NCBI GenBank assembly: GCA_020845475.1
Contig: JADLFN010000043.1
Span: 18,886-82,885 of the forward strand
DNA length: 64,000 bases
Reading direction: 5' to 3'
Origin: Planctomycetota bacterium
Lineage (GTDB): Bacteria > Planctomycetota > UBA8742 > UBA2392
The notes beneath the pieces are model-generated. The model did no database searches and was not told the DNA's origin. It was given only the letters and a program-made list of their open reading frames with translations. How positions within the stretch are numbered: position 1 is the stretch's first letter; every line of letters begins with the position of its first letter. Positions 18,863 through 28,015 of the stretch are shown here, one piece after another. A program made the position numbers and the translations under genes.

Positions 18863-20026
18863 TTACTTGGGATACTCCTCGAAAATCAGCTTGCGCCAGG
18901 TTTCCGGCATGGCGCTGACCGGCCTCAGGTAGCCCAGCGATTCAAAAGTGCCCTCGGCGTGCATAGCCTCGCTTGGCACACCAATCAGCTCATACTTTGC
19001 ATTGAAGGCACCGCCGCCGCTGTTGCCCGCGCTGATCAGCGCATCCGTCTTGATGAACTGCACGCTGCCCTTGCGGTCAATGAACCCCGCGGCAATGCCC
19101 CGCGTGAGCGTTATGCCGTAAACGCTGCGAGAGCCGCCAATGCCAGGGTAGCCCAGACAATTGACCTCCTCGCCCAGCATCAGGCGCGTGTCATCGCCCA
19201 GGGGCGAGAAAGGAAAGCTCGGCTTCTCAATCGCCTTGCCGTCGAGGTCGGTCACGATGCGCAACAGCGCCAGGTCGAGCGCCCTTTCCACGAACACAGT
19301 CTGGGCGAGATAGCTTTGAACCGGATCTTTGCGCGGGTCGCGCGTGACGGAAACGTAGATGTCTTTTTTGAGGTAGCCGCCATCCTCGGTTTCGATCACG
19401 TGGCAGCACGTGAGAATCAGCCCCTTGGGCGAAACGATGGTTCCGCTACCAGTGGAAACCTCGCTGTCAATGCGAACGCTCGTATCAATCGCGCGCTGCA
19501 GCGCATCAGGCTTCGTCACGAGATAGGGTTTGGAGTCGGCGGACTTCAGTGTGGGCTTCACATCCAGCGCGGCTGCAATCGTAAACGTGATTTCCTCTTC
19601 GCCCTCGGCCTGCAGCGAGCCCGCGTAGATGTAATAGGTGCCTGCGGCCAGGGGCGGTTCGTTGGTGGCGTTGATCGTGAAAACTTCGTTGAAGCGCGCT
19701 GTGGAGGAAACGTGGTCGCACTTTTCTTCGAGCTCATCGAGCGTTTTGGGCTGTTTGTTGAAGCAGATCAGCAGGTCGATGTCGCCCGTGGCGTTGGCAG
19801 TCGCGATGTGCAGGCTCTTGGATCCCTGCGGTACCTTGAACGAAAAGCAGCGCAGGAAGTGCTCGGCCTCGGTCACCGTGACATCCAGGGGCTTGTTGTT
19901 CTCGAGCGCGGTCACGGCCTCGGAGAGTTTGGCGGATTCCTTTTCCGGCGCCCGGGGCTGGGCGGTGGCCAGAGGAACAAAAGTGGCTGCAAGAATGAGC
20001 AATAGCGCGGCGAACAGGGTTTTCAT
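18863..20026 (-). CDS. secreted trypsin-like serine protease with N-terminal PPC-type domain
   Basis: A 387-residue protein with signal peptide (MKTLFAALLLILAATFVPLA, cleavage probably after TAQ). Residues about 35-165 look like a bacterial pre-peptidase C-terminal (PPC) beta domain (HFLRCFSFKVPQGSKSLHI, LAAGTYYIYAGSL). A chymotrypsin-like domain follows with His in LILTCCHVIE, Asp in RALDLALLRI, and Ser in SAGNSGGGAF. The fold resembles the HtrA/DegP protease core, but no PDZ domain follows. It probably degrades or trims extracytoplasmic proteins. ATG 20026 gives the best signal peptide. The downstream gap on its 5' side is filled by a nested hairpin of CACAGAG-type words. Confidence 0.8.
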   Translation of the reverse strand: MKTLFAALLLILAATFVPLATAQPRAPEKESAKLSEAVTALENNKPLDVTVTEAEHFLRCFSFKVPQGSKSLHIATANATGDIDLLICFNKQPKTLDELEEKCDHVSSTARFNEVFTINATNEPPLAAGTYYIYAGSLQAEGEEEITFTIAAALDVKPTLKSADSKPYLVTKPDALQRAIDTSVRIDSEVSTGSGTIVSPKGLILTCCHVIETEDGGYLKKDIYVSVTRDPRKDPVQSYLAQTVFVERALDLALLRIVTDLDGKAIEKPSFPFSPLGDDTRLMLGEEVNCLGYPGIGGSRSVYGITLTRGIAAGFIDRKGSVQFIKTDALISAGNSGGGAFNAKYELIGVPSEAMHAEGTFESLGYLRPVSAMPETWRKLIFEEYPK

Positions 20027-20051
20027 GGTCGGCTTCCTTGGCAAAGCAAAT

Positions 20052-20259
20052 CCACCACAGGGTCACAGAGCCCACGGAGTCCAGCTTTGAATTCTAGAGG
20101 CAACGGCAACGACGAGGCAACCACAGAGGCACAGATGAACACGGTTGTGGGTTTTGAATCTGTGTCAATCTGTGTTCATCTGTGGATTGTTGCCATTGAA
20201 GTTGCTGAGTCGGTCTAATTTCAAATCAGTTCTCTGTGAACTCTGTGTCTCTGTGGTGG
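20052..20259. repeat. nested inverted repeat of CTGTGG-type words
   Basis: The outer arms CCACCACAGGGTCACAGAG (20052-20070) and CTCTGTGTCTCTGTGGTGG (20241-20259) match except for the central three bases. The inner arms CACAGATGAACAC (20130-20142) and GTGTTCATCTGTG (20172-20184) are perfect. The whole gap between the protease and the DUF429-like gene is made of this element. Confidence 0.75.
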
Positions 20260-20268
20260 ACTTGGTTT

Positions 20269-21087
20269 TCAACCAACGCGTGTAATCAGCACCGCTTGCC
20301 AGTAGGGCATTGCCAGCGCGTGGCAGGCCCTTGGCGCTTCGAGGCCCTTGAATTCTTCGGGCTCTAAATTCATGCGGCGTGCGACGCGTTCCGCGATCAC
20401 GTTCTTGAGCTCGCCGCCGGATACCGTGTGCACGCTCTTTGCCAGGGCCAGCGCCGTAAGCGCGCAGATCACGGCATCAAAGTCGCCGCTGTCGAGCTTG
20501 CCCTCAGCGGTGTTCTCGATGTTGAAGCCGAGTTCCTGCGCGATTTTGGTGAAGGCGCGATCGGCGGAAACCGTGCTGTCGTCGGCCTTCCATGTGCCGC
20601 CCTTGCCTTGGTGCGCGCGACCGCCCTTGTATATCCCGCGAAAGTCAAAGAACTCCGTGCAGGCCTGCGGGCTGACCTCGATGAAATCCTTGCCGGGCGT
20701 GAATTGCGAACGCGCCAGCATTTCCAGAAAGCGCACGTTGAAAACCCCGATGCGATCCGTCAGGGGTGCGTCCTGGTAAAACGCAAAATCCATGGGCCGG
20801 TGCGTCAGTTCCCAGATGAAGCGCGAATCGCTGCGCGCGCCCAGGCCTTGCAGATCCAGCGGCACATCGACGGCGATGGGGCGCGGCAACTCAAGCAAGT
20901 CCTTGCGCCAGCGCGCGAACAGGTCGTCAAGCGGATCCATCAGCTTGATTTTGACGCCAAAGGAGGCCATCGGGCCGAGCTTGACCGAAACCACGCCTTC
21001 GCCTTCTTCCTTGGCGAGCGCGAGCATGGGACGGCGTTCAATACCGAAAGCGGATAGGTTGATGCCGGCTGCACTGTGTTTTGCCAT
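20269..21087 (-). CDS. DUF429-like protein (predicted RNase H-like fold)
   Basis: A 272-residue protein. AAGINLSAFG near the N-terminus, IAVDVPLDL, FIEVSPQACTEFF, and the C-terminal DFDAVICALTALALA follow the pattern of DUF429 proteins, which are predicted RNase H-like nucleases with spaced acidic residues. Asp in AVDVP, Glu in FIEVSP and the acids in SGDFDAVIC would form the site. Family members often lie near defence or repair genes, but no such genes are close here. The assignment is by motif resemblance and should be treated as tentative. Confidence 0.5.
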   Translation of the reverse strand: MAKHSAAGINLSAFGIERRPMLALAKEEGEGVVSVKLGPMASFGVKIKLMDPLDDLFARWRKDLLELPRPIAVDVPLDLQGLGARSDSRFIWELTHRPMDFAFYQDAPLTDRIGVFNVRFLEMLARSQFTPGKDFIEVSPQACTEFFDFRGIYKGGRAHQGKGGTWKADDSTVSADRAFTKIAQELGFNIENTAEGKLDSGDFDAVICALTALALAKSVHTVSGGELKNVIAERVARRMNLEPEEFKGLEAPRACHALAMPYWQAVLITRVG

Positions 21088-21197
21088 GGAGAGTTTCTAG
21101 TAACGCGCGGCTACACGTAAACGGCCAAGAGGTTTTTCGCGCAACGTGCGCCGGCGAGCGGTGTATCATTCCGCATCGAACTAATTGAGGAGTGACC

Positions 21198-21872
21198 GTG
21201 AAATACCTGTTGCTCGCGCCCTGCCTGCTGATTGCCTGCACTTCGCTTGTGTACGCCGGCGATGACCCGGCCGGTGAAACGCCCAAGAAGGAAGATCCCA
21301 AGGTCGAGGAGAAGAAGGGAGAGCCCAAGGTCGAAGAAGCGCCTGAGTTCGCCACCATCGACGAGAAAGCGCCCGAGTTCAACTTGAAAAACGCCAAGGG
21401 CGAAGAGGTCAAACTCTCCGGGTTCGCAGACAAACTCGTCGTGATCGAGTGGGTCAACTTCGATTGCCCCTACGTGCGCAAGCACTACGACAGCGGCGCC
21501 ATGAACGCCACGCGCAAGAAATACACCGAGAAAGGCGTGGTCTGGCTGCAGATCTGTTCATCGGCCCAAGGCAAGCAGGGTCACTTCACGGGCGAAGCGC
21601 TCACGACACGCATTGAGAAAGAAGGTTGCGACGCGGCTTCTTATCTCATCGACGAAGACGGCAAAGTGGGCCAGAAATACAAGGCACGCTGCACACCGCA
21701 CATGTTCGTGATCGACAAGAAGGGCGTGCTGCGTTACCAGGGCGCGATCGATAGCGTGAAGAGCGACAAGAAAGAGGACATCGAGGGCGCCACGAATTAC
21801 GTCGCAGCCGCGCTTGAGGAACTACTCGCGGACAAAGTCGTGAGCACAAAAGAAACCAAGCCCTACGGCTGA
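21198..21872 (+). CDS. AhpC/TSA-type redoxin, probably lipoprotein or secreted
   Basis: A 224-residue protein. GTG 21198 is preceded by GAGGAG at 6 nt spacing; GTG 21192 overlaps that site and is less likely. The N-terminus (VKYLLLAPCLLIACTSL) is a signal peptide with a possible lipobox ending in Cys. A Lys/Glu/Pro-rich linker precedes a thioredoxin-fold redoxin domain (KAPEFNLKNAKGEEVKLSGF, VVIEWVNFDCPYVRKHYD). The active region has CPYV with a single Cys rather than CxxC, as in peroxiredoxin-like proteins. A cis-Pro loop CTPHMFVID follows. It probably reduces peroxides or handles thiols outside the cytoplasm. A hairpin terminator lies downstream. Confidence 0.75.
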   Translation: MKYLLLAPCLLIACTSLVYAGDDPAGETPKKEDPKVEEKKGEPKVEEAPEFATIDEKAPEFNLKNAKGEEVKLSGFADKLVVIEWVNFDCPYVRKHYDSGAMNATRKKYTEKGVVWLQICSSAQGKQGHFTGEALTTRIEKEGCDAASYLIDEDGKVGQKYKARCTPHMFVIDKKGVLRYQGAIDSVKSDKKEDIEGATNYVAAALEELLADKVVSTKETKPYG

Positions 21873-21920
21873 GGCGTGAAGTACGCCAAAAAAGGCAAGT
21901 AGCCAGTTGGCTACGAACAA

Positions 21921-21944
21921 GCGAGGCGCCGCAAGGCGCCTCGC
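21921..21944. terminator. bidirectional terminator hairpin
   Basis: GCGAGGCGCC pairs perfectly with GGCGCCTCGC around a GCAA tetraloop, followed by TGAATTT. It lies between the convergent redoxin and MFS genes. Confidence 0.7.
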
Positions 21945-21950
21945 TGAATT

Positions 21951-23303
21951 TCACGAATCCTGCGGCGAGGCCGTCACTGTTTTCCATTTCGCGATGAACA
22001 CCATCATCCCCAGCAGAATCAGTGCTGCACCTGCTGTGAATGGCCATTGCGGGCCGAACTTGGCGTAGATCGTGCCGCCCAGGAGCGGGCCCAGGATGCG
22101 GCCGAGCGTGGCCGAGCTGGCGGCAAAGCCCATGGTGCCGCCCTGCGCGGTTTTCTTGGCATGCGTGCTGATGATCGAGAGCACGCTGGGGTTGCACAGT
22201 CCGTTGAAAAAGCCGATGCCGATGGAAATCAGAATTACCCACAGCACGCCGCCGTCGTGCCAGATTTCAACCTGCCAGCCGAACACGACCATCGCGGCGG
22301 CGAGGCCGAGCTGGCCAACCAGCAGGACTTTCGGGCTACCCAGCCGCTTGGTCAGGCGGCCGATCAGGCCGCCCTGCACAATTGCGAGCGTGACGCCCAC
22401 GCAGGTGAACACCCACATGTTGGTGCTTTGCGGCAGTTGCAGATGGTCCTTGTTGAACTGGCTGAACATGACCTCGAGCGCGGCAAAGCCCAGGATCGTC
22501 ACGAAGTTGACAATCAGCATCGGGCCGATCGCCGGCCGCTTGAGCGCCTCGAGCAGTTCAGCGATCTGGCCTTTGCGCTCGGCGGGATTCTGGCGGCGCT
22601 CGGGCGGCAGGGATTCACGCAGGCGCGTCAGCGCCAGCACAAAGGCGCTGGCGCTGAGCGCCGCTGCAAAGAGTGAGGGCACAAGCAAATGGCCACGCGC
22701 CCACGCGGCGCTGCCGGGTTCGTAGAAAAGTCCCAGCACGGTGTCGCTCACGAGCACTGCGCCAATGGCGGGGCCGAACACAAAGCCAATGCCAAAGGCC
22801 ATGCCGATCAGACCCATGCCCTTGGCGCGCTTCTCGGGCGGGAACACGTCGGCCATGTAGGCCTGCGCCGTGCTCAAGTTGGCGGCAAACACACCCGCCA
22901 GCGCGCGCGCCAGCAAGAGCACCAGCAGCGACGGCGCAAAGGCGAACATCAACCACGCAAGCGAAAATCCGCCTACGCTCGCCATCAGCACGGGCCTGCG
23001 ACCAACGCGATCCGATAGCCGGCCCCACAGCGGCGCAAACACGAACTGGCAAAGCGAAAACGCCGTTTGCAACAGGCCCACGAACACGGCTTCGGGCCGC
23101 GTGAAGCCGAACTGCGCACCGAAATCGACCGCCGCCTGCGGCAGAGGGAAGATGGTCACGTAATAAGCGAGGCTGGGCAGGATGATGCCAAAGCCCAGCA
23201 GATCGAGCAGGATCACGAACCACACCACAAACACGCCGCGCCTGGCTTCAGGCGTGAGCCTGCCGGTGACGGGATCGATATTGGGATTGGGAGCTTCGGC
23301 CAC
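21951..23303 (-). CDS. MFS transporter, TetA-like drug/H+ antiporter family
   Basis: A 450-residue protein with 12 predicted transmembrane helices. Motif A is PLWGRLSDRVGRRPVLM, and the TetA-like LLDLLGFGIILPSLAYY opens the first helix. The repeat motif GRLTKRLGSPKVLLVGQL in the second half supports the two-fold MFS structure. ARALAGVFAANLSTAQAYMAD resembles the motif C region of tetracycline-type antiporters. It exports a small molecule in exchange for protons. Substrate is unknown and antibiotic resistance is not implied. It is convergent with the redoxin gene and precedes the CMD-family gene on the same strand. Confidence 0.85.
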   Translation of the reverse strand: MAEAPNPNIDPVTGRLTPEARRGVFVVWFVILLDLLGFGIILPSLAYYVTIFPLPQAAVDFGAQFGFTRPEAVFVGLLQTAFSLCQFVFAPLWGRLSDRVGRRPVLMASVGGFSLAWLMFAFAPSLLVLLLARALAGVFAANLSTAQAYMADVFPPEKRAKGMGLIGMAFGIGFVFGPAIGAVLVSDTVLGLFYEPGSAAWARGHLLVPSLFAAALSASAFVLALTRLRESLPPERRQNPAERKGQIAELLEALKRPAIGPMLIVNFVTILGFAALEVMFSQFNKDHLQLPQSTNMWVFTCVGVTLAIVQGGLIGRLTKRLGSPKVLLVGQLGLAAAMVVFGWQVEIWHDGGVLWVILISIGIGFFNGLCNPSVLSIISTHAKKTAQGGTMGFAASSATLGRILGPLLGGTIYAKFGPQWPFTAGAALILLGMMVFIAKWKTVTASPQDS

Positions 23304-23354
23304 GCGCGGATGCTACTAACAGCTTGAGCCACGGAGAAGGCAACGGCGCAGGGG

Positions 23355-24101
23355 TTAGCTCCACTTGTACTTCTGTTCCTGCTCGAACTGGTCGTCGGAA
23401 ATCTGCTGCTTGCCGAGCACGGCCTCGAACGCGGTCTTGGCCGATTTCGGCATGTGGTCGAAGAGCTTGGGGAGAACTTCGTAGAGCTTCCAGAGCGTTT
23501 CCGGCTTGTTGCCCAGGTTCAGCGCGCCCTGCACGTGGCCCTTGAGTTGAGGCAGCACGTCCAGCGGCATGAGCGCGGCCACGATGCAAAGCGAGCGCTG
23601 CGCGGGTTTGAGCAGGTCGCGCGCCAGCACGCGGCCGTAGCCTTCAACGAGCGCCCACTCGCCAAGATCCGGGCTGGCGTCACGCGCGATCTGGTCAATC
23701 TTGGGCGCGATGTTGCCATAGAGCATCGCAAACAACTTGCCGCCGCGCTGGCGAAACACCGCCATGTCTTCAGCTTCAAGCGGCGCGTTGCGCAGCTTGA
23801 TTTCGCCCGACAGCGGGTTTGAAACGGCCTTGCAGGCATCCTTGAACGCGGCCAGGGCGTTGAGCGTGCGCGGATAACCGGCGAACAGGTGCGTCTGCAG
23901 AATGGCCTCGCGCATGTGCTCGGGGTCGGGGTGCTCGCTGTCCTTGAGCAGGAACTCAAACACGCGCCGCGAATGCTCCACGTGGCCGTCGGCCGTCAGC
24001 GCGGCACAGATGGCCAGCATGGCGTCTGCTTTCTCCAGCGGCGCGATGCCGGTGAGCAGGAAGGAGAGCGTGGCTTGTTCGATTCGTTTGGCGCTGGGCA
24101 T
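23355..24101 (-). CDS. carboxymuconolactone decarboxylase (CMD/AhpD-like) family protein
   Basis: A 248-residue helical protein from ATG 24101; upstream codons run into a TTCAAAA repeat. Two CMD-like segments can be seen: MREAILQTHLFAGYPRTLNALAAF (about 75-98) and SLCIVAALMPLDVLPQLKGHVQGALNLG (about 170-200). The CxxC pair of AhpD-type proteins is missing from both, so redox activity is unlikely. The family includes gamma-carboxymuconolactone decarboxylase and uncharacterised alkylhydroperoxidase-like proteins. No aromatic-degradation genes lie nearby, so the substrate is unknown. The neighbour upstream on the same strand is cinA. Confidence 0.7.
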   Translation of the reverse strand: MPSAKRIEQATLSFLLTGIAPLEKADAMLAICAALTADGHVEHSRRVFEFLLKDSEHPDPEHMREAILQTHLFAGYPRTLNALAAFKDACKAVSNPLSGEIKLRNAPLEAEDMAVFRQRGGKLFAMLYGNIAPKIDQIARDASPDLGEWALVEGYGRVLARDLLKPAQRSLCIVAALMPLDVLPQLKGHVQGALNLGNKPETLWKLYEVLPKLFDHMPKSAKTAFEAVLGKQQISDDQFEQEQKYKWS

Positions 24102-24107
24102 GGGAAC

Positions 24108-24140
24108 CAATTCAAAATTCAAAATGCAAAATTCAAAATG
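24108..24140. repeat. short tandem array of (A)TTCAAAA words
   Basis: Four units of TTCAAAA(T) variants lie between the CMD-family start and cinA. The same word builds the larger inverted repeat at 32158-32300. Confidence 0.6.
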
Positions 24141-24148
24141 AAATGCGG

Positions 24149-25453
24149 CTACTTGGCATCGACGGTTGTTACGTGAAAGGTCGGTCGCTCGGGCGGTTTG
24201 CCGTGGAGTGCGGTCAGGCGCAGGGCGTTGAGCGCCGTTCGGGCCACGCGCCATTTGAACACCTCGCGCTCGCCGGGCATGCGCATATGCCAGGCATGGA
24301 CTTGTCCCTTGAACCAGAGCGCCATCCAGACCGTGCCGACCGGTTTGCCGTCAACGCCGCCGGTGGGGCCCGCGATCCCGCTCACGCTCACGCACAACTC
24401 AGCACCGGATTCGCGCGCGATGCCGGCCACCATTTCGCGCACGCAAGCTTCGCTGACCGCGCCGTGGTTTTCCAGCGTCTCGCGCTTCACACCCAGGCGG
24501 CGCAGCTTGGCGTCGTTCGAATAAGTCACGGCGCTCTCAATCAATGTTTCGCTCGCGCCGGGCACTTGCGTCAACAAATGGGCAATCATGCCGCCTGTGC
24601 AGCTTTCGGCGCAGGCCACGCGCAGCTTCCTCTCCCGCAGCAAATTCACGGTTGTGCTTTCGAGCGAAACATCTCCCTCGGCAAACACAACGTCACCCAG
24701 AATATTGCGCGCTTCATCGATGAACGGCTGGATCAGCGCGGCGGCACCCTCTTCGCTTCGCGTCAGAACGCGCCAGCGCAGGCGGATCACCGCATCATCG
24801 ACCAGAATCGCGCCCTCTACCGGGCTCTTGCCGCCGTCGGGCAGCAGGTGCTTCACGCGATTGTCGATCTCACTTTCCGGCAGGCCAAAACACTTGATTT
24901 CGCGCGCGAAAAACCGCTCGTTCAATCCAAAATCGTCGATGATTTTCGGCCGCATTTCCTCGGCCCACACGCCCTTCATTTCGCGCGGCACTCCCGGCAT
25001 CACGCAGATGCCGGCCTGGCCGCGCCTCAAGTAGAAGCAACTGGCGGTGCCAAAGGCGTTGCGGATCGTGGTGGCACCTTTGGGCGCCATGCATTGAATC
25101 TCACTGCCCTTGGGAAAGGCGCGGCCCATCTGCGAGTAGCGCTCGTGCAGATCGTGCAGCGCTTCGTGGTCAAGCACGAGCTCAAGGCCAAGTGCTTTCG
25201 CTGCGGCGTGGCGTGTGCGGTCGTCTTCCGTGGGGCCAATACCGCCCGTGGCCACCACGAACAAACCCTCATCCAGCGCGGCTTTCAGGCGCCAGACCAG
25301 TTCTTCCTCGCGGTCGAGCAGGCACAGGTGATAGGCGACGTCAAATCCGAGATCGCCCAGCTCACGCGCGAGCCACTGCGAGTTTGTGTTGAGCAGGAAG
25401 CCCTGCACAACTTCGTTGCCGATCGAGAGCACAGCCGCGCGCCGGGAGTTCAT
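24149..25453 (-). CDS. cinA: CinA-like protein (MoCF-like domain plus nicotinamide-nucleotide amidase)
   Basis: A 434-residue protein. The N-terminal COG1058/MoCF-biosynthesis-like domain has AVLSIGNEVVQGFLLNTNSQW and VVATGGIGPTEDDRTRHAAA. The C-terminal PncC amidase domain starts near residue 270 (VACAESCTGGMIAHLLTQVPGAS) with VSGIAGPTGGVDGKPVGTVW. CinA proteins act in pyridine nucleotide salvage, as ADP-ribose pyrophosphatase and NMN deamidase. The length is close to the usual 410-420 residues. nadD lies 2.5 kb away, so two NAD-related genes are near one another. The start ATG is at the right position for the first strand. Confidence 0.92.
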   Translation of the reverse strand: MNSRRAAVLSIGNEVVQGFLLNTNSQWLARELGDLGFDVAYHLCLLDREEELVWRLKAALDEGLFVVATGGIGPTEDDRTRHAAAKALGLELVLDHEALHDLHERYSQMGRAFPKGSEIQCMAPKGATTIRNAFGTASCFYLRRGQAGICVMPGVPREMKGVWAEEMRPKIIDDFGLNERFFAREIKCFGLPESEIDNRVKHLLPDGGKSPVEGAILVDDAVIRLRWRVLTRSEEGAAALIQPFIDEARNILGDVVFAEGDVSLESTTVNLLRERKLRVACAESCTGGMIAHLLTQVPGASETLIESAVTYSNDAKLRRLGVKRETLENHGAVSEACVREMVAGIARESGAELCVSVSGIAGPTGGVDGKPVGTVWMALWFKGQVHAWHMRMPGEREVFKWRVARTALNALRLTALHGKPPERPTFHVTTVDAK

Positions 25454-25577
25454 GGAGTCAGCTTAACCGCGGAAGTAGGAAAGTAGCAGCCCCGCCCGGC
25501 AGGGCGGGGGAAGTAGCGGTAGTTTCTCACTGCACCCAAAGCCTGCCGGCTTGGACTGGAGTTCCAGCCATACAGTA
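25454..25577. repeat. cinA-rny gap with GC-rich hairpin
   Basis: CCCCGCCC (25490-25497) pairs perfectly with GGGCGGGG (25502-25509) around GGCA. The flanks carry repeated GAAGTAG and AAGTAGC words. It probably acts as a terminator of the rny transcript or is another palindromic insert. Confidence 0.6.
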
Positions 25578-27203
25578 CTAGCGAGCGTACTCCGTCACGC
25601 GCGTTTCGCGCATGAGCGTGACCTTGATTTCGCCGGGGTACGTGAGTTCATCCTCGATCTTCTGCGCCATTTCGCGCGCGATCACGAGGGCTTGCTCGTC
25701 CGTGACTTGCTTGGCGTTCACAAGCACGCGCAGTTCGCGACCCGCCTGGACCGCGAACGCTTCGGAGACGCCATTGAAACTCTTGGCCACGCCTTCAAGG
25801 GCCGTAAGACGCTGCACATAGCGCTCCATGCTTTCGCGGCGCGCACCGGGGCGTGAGGCCGAGATCGCGTCGGCAGCCGCGGCGAGGCTGACGTACGGAT
25901 ACTTGTGTGTCATCACCTGGTCGTGATGGCCACCGGCGGCTTCGATAACTTCCGGGCGCTCCTTGATCGAGATCAGGAATTCTTTGCCCACGAGCGGGTG
26001 GCCGCCTTCCTTCTCGTGGTCGATGGCCTTGCCGATGTCGTGCATCAGACCGCAGCGCCGGCCCAGCTTCGGGTCAAGCCCCAGTTCTGAGCACATCATA
26101 CCCATGAGCTGCGCCACCTCGACCGTGTGCTTGTAGACGTTCTGGCCGTAGCTTGAGCGGAACTTCAGTCGGCCCAGCAGGTACTGCGCCTTGGGGTGGA
26201 TGTTGTGCACGTCGGCTTCAAACTGGATCTGCTTGCCGGCCTCAGTGATCTCTTTTTCAACATCCTTGCGGCAGACCTCGAACAGCTCCTCGATGCGCGC
26301 GGGGTGCACGCGGCCATCCTGGATCAGGCGCCTCAGCGTGCGCGCGGCTACTTCGCGGCGTACGGAATCAAAGCAGCTGACGACCACCACGCCGGGTGTG
26401 TCATCAACGATGACATCGACGCCCGTGACCTGCTGGAAGTGGCGGATGTTGCGGCCTTCACGGCCGATGATGCGGCCCTTGACTTCGTCTGAGGCAATCT
26501 CGACGGTGCTGGTGGTGGTTTCGCCGGTGTACTCGCTGGCGAGGCGGCAGATGGCCTGGCTGATCGTCCACTTGGCTTTTTCGTCAGCCTGCTCGTCGAG
26601 CGCCTTGAACATCTTGGTCAGGCGCTCGGCTTTTTCGTTCACGAGTTCGGCGTCAAAGCGCTCCAGCAGTTCGCGCTTGGCCTCTTCCTGGCTGAGCTGG
26701 GCAATGGCGCCCAGCTTCTCTTTTTGTTCAGCCAGCGCTTTCTTGGCTTCGGCTTCAAGCGTCGCGATGCGGGTCTTGCCTTCTTCGATGTCCTTGCCGC
26801 GCTTCTCGAGCTGGTCGGCCTTCATGTCGAGCAGTTCGATCTTCTGCTCGATGGATTCTTCGCGTTTGGCTACGCGCTTTTCGAGCTCCTTGATTTCGTC
26901 GCGTTTGCCATCAAGGTCGGCCTCGGTTTTCTCGCGCAGTTTCAGGGCCTCCGTGCGGGCTTCTACTTGCGCGGCCTGCAGGATTTCCTGGGCTTTGAGC
27001 CTGGCCTGTTCCAGCGCCAATTTGCCGTCAGCGCCGCCTTCCTTCAGTTTTTCGATTTCTTTAACAGCATCAATACGAGCCGTTTCAGCGGCCTTGGCCT
27101 TGCCGCCGTACAATGTGTAAACCGCACCGGCGGCAATCATGCCGCCAAGCACCAAACCGATAACGATGAAGATGACTACTTCTACTGTAGTGGCAGCAAG
27201 CAT
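25578..27203 (-). CDS. rny: ribonuclease Y
   Basis: A 541-residue membrane-anchored endoribonuclease that starts mRNA decay. The order is typical: an N-terminal transmembrane helix (VVIFIVIGLVLGGMIAAGAV), a long coiled coil (about 30-200), and a KH domain with GRIIGREGRNIRHFQ. An HD domain follows with GLMHDIGKAIDHEKEGGHP, and the C-terminal RIRV-type tail is here IKVTLMRETRVTEYAR. The GAGGAGG Shine-Dalgarno sequence 8 nt upstream of ATG 27203 is the strongest in the window, so high translation is likely. Organisms with RNase Y often lack RNase E. Confidence 0.96.
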   Translation of the reverse strand: MLAATTVEVVIFIVIGLVLGGMIAAGAVYTLYGGKAKAAETARIDAVKEIEKLKEGGADGKLALEQARLKAQEILQAAQVEARTEALKLREKTEADLDGKRDEIKELEKRVAKREESIEQKIELLDMKADQLEKRGKDIEEGKTRIATLEAEAKKALAEQKEKLGAIAQLSQEEAKRELLERFDAELVNEKAERLTKMFKALDEQADEKAKWTISQAICRLASEYTGETTTSTVEIASDEVKGRIIGREGRNIRHFQQVTGVDVIVDDTPGVVVVSCFDSVRREVAARTLRRLIQDGRVHPARIEELFEVCRKDVEKEITEAGKQIQFEADVHNIHPKAQYLLGRLKFRSSYGQNVYKHTVEVAQLMGMMCSELGLDPKLGRRCGLMHDIGKAIDHEKEGGHPLVGKEFLISIKERPEVIEAAGGHHDQVMTHKYPYVSLAAAADAISASRPGARRESMERYVQRLTALEGVAKSFNGVSEAFAVQAGRELRVLVNAKQVTDEQALVIAREMAQKIEDELTYPGEIKVTLMRETRVTEYAR

Positions 27204-27613
27204 GTTGACGCCTCCTCACCCGGCATTCCCGGGAAACAAGAGACGTCGGACGTCGGCAAATACGGAACCCGCGCCCGCTAGGGCGCTCGTGAAGCCGCAA
27301 GCTCAGATGTGATGAAACAATCCGTCACTTCACGCATTTCAACCGGGTTCTTGAGCAACTCTTTGCCTTGTAAGCGGCAACTTCAGCCGCAGAAAATTAG
27401 TCCAACGCCCGACGTATATGAAAACCGCAGGAGCTTTGTGAAACGGGTGCAGCCGGATTGCTCCCCGCACGCCCGTACGCATTGCTTACGCCCCAAAGGG
27501 CCACCGCGGAACGCTAAACATGTTACCAACACTGCGTCTTGGGGCAACTTTATCCACCACTAACCTTTCTGATTTGAGTTGTCGCCGCGGGCTCGCACGG
27601 CTAAAGCAGAGGC
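27204..27613. other. 410-nt divergent intergenic region
   Basis: It separates rny (minus) and the UPF0145 gene (plus) and must hold both promoters. Besides the rny Shine-Dalgarno sequence there are the repeated words GACGTCGGACGTCGG (27241 region) and a CCCGG/CCGGG mini-hairpin. GCCCCAA (near 27490) faces TTGGGGC (near 27538). No open frame here looks coding. An RNA leader regulating rny is conceivable but not shown. Confidence 0.4.
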
Positions 27614-28015
27614 ATGGCCTCCGAACCCGCTCAAGCAATGGTTGAAAACGCCTTTATCACCACGGCTTTTGAGCTACAGGGATACCGCATCGTGGCCCAT
27701 CGCGGCATCGTGCGCGGCATCGTAGTGCGTTCGCGCAGCGCCATCGGCAATTTTGCAGCCGGCATTCAGCAGTTTTTTGGCGGTAACATCAGTATCTACA
27801 CGGAGTTATGCGAACAGGCCCGAATGGAGGCCTTTGACCTCATGCGCCGCCACGGCGCCGAGGCCGGAGCCAACGCGATTATCGGCATGAAGTACGACGC
27901 CAACGACGTCGCCCCCGGCGTGGCGGAGGTGCTCGCCTACGGAACTGCCGTAGTCGTCGAAGTAGATCCCGAGTTCGCAGCCAAAATGCAGCGCAGCACC
28001 GGGGCATCGGCATGA
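27614..28015 (+). CDS. UPF0145 (YbjQ-like) family protein
   Basis: A 133-residue protein with the family pattern: YRIVAHRGIVRGIVVRSRSAIGNF, then an acidic-aromatic linker with EQARMEAFDLMRRHGAEAGANAIIGMKYD, ending in AYGTAVVVE. YbjQ-type proteins form beta-rich pentamers of unknown function and are sometimes annotated as heavy-metal binding. The last four bases overlap the start of nadD (ATGA), so the two genes are co-translated. No Shine-Dalgarno sequence is clear. The link to NAD synthesis is only by position. Confidence 0.85.
   Translation: MASEPAQAMVENAFITTAFELQGYRIVAHRGIVRGIVVRSRSAIGNFAAGIQQFFGGNISIYTELCEQARMEAFDLMRRHGAEAGANAIIGMKYDANDVAPGVAEVLAYGTAVVVEVDPEFAAKMQRSTGASA

Noticed and set aside
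18674..20005. Long plus-strand open frame of 443 residues
   Set aside because: It is antisense to the protease gene, whose signal peptide and catalytic triad prove the minus strand. The frame has a His/Arg/Gln-rich shadow composition.
21198..21872. DsbA/thioredoxin oxidoreductase with CxxC
   Set aside because: The active region is CPYV with a single Cys, so a peroxiredoxin/redoxin assignment fits better.
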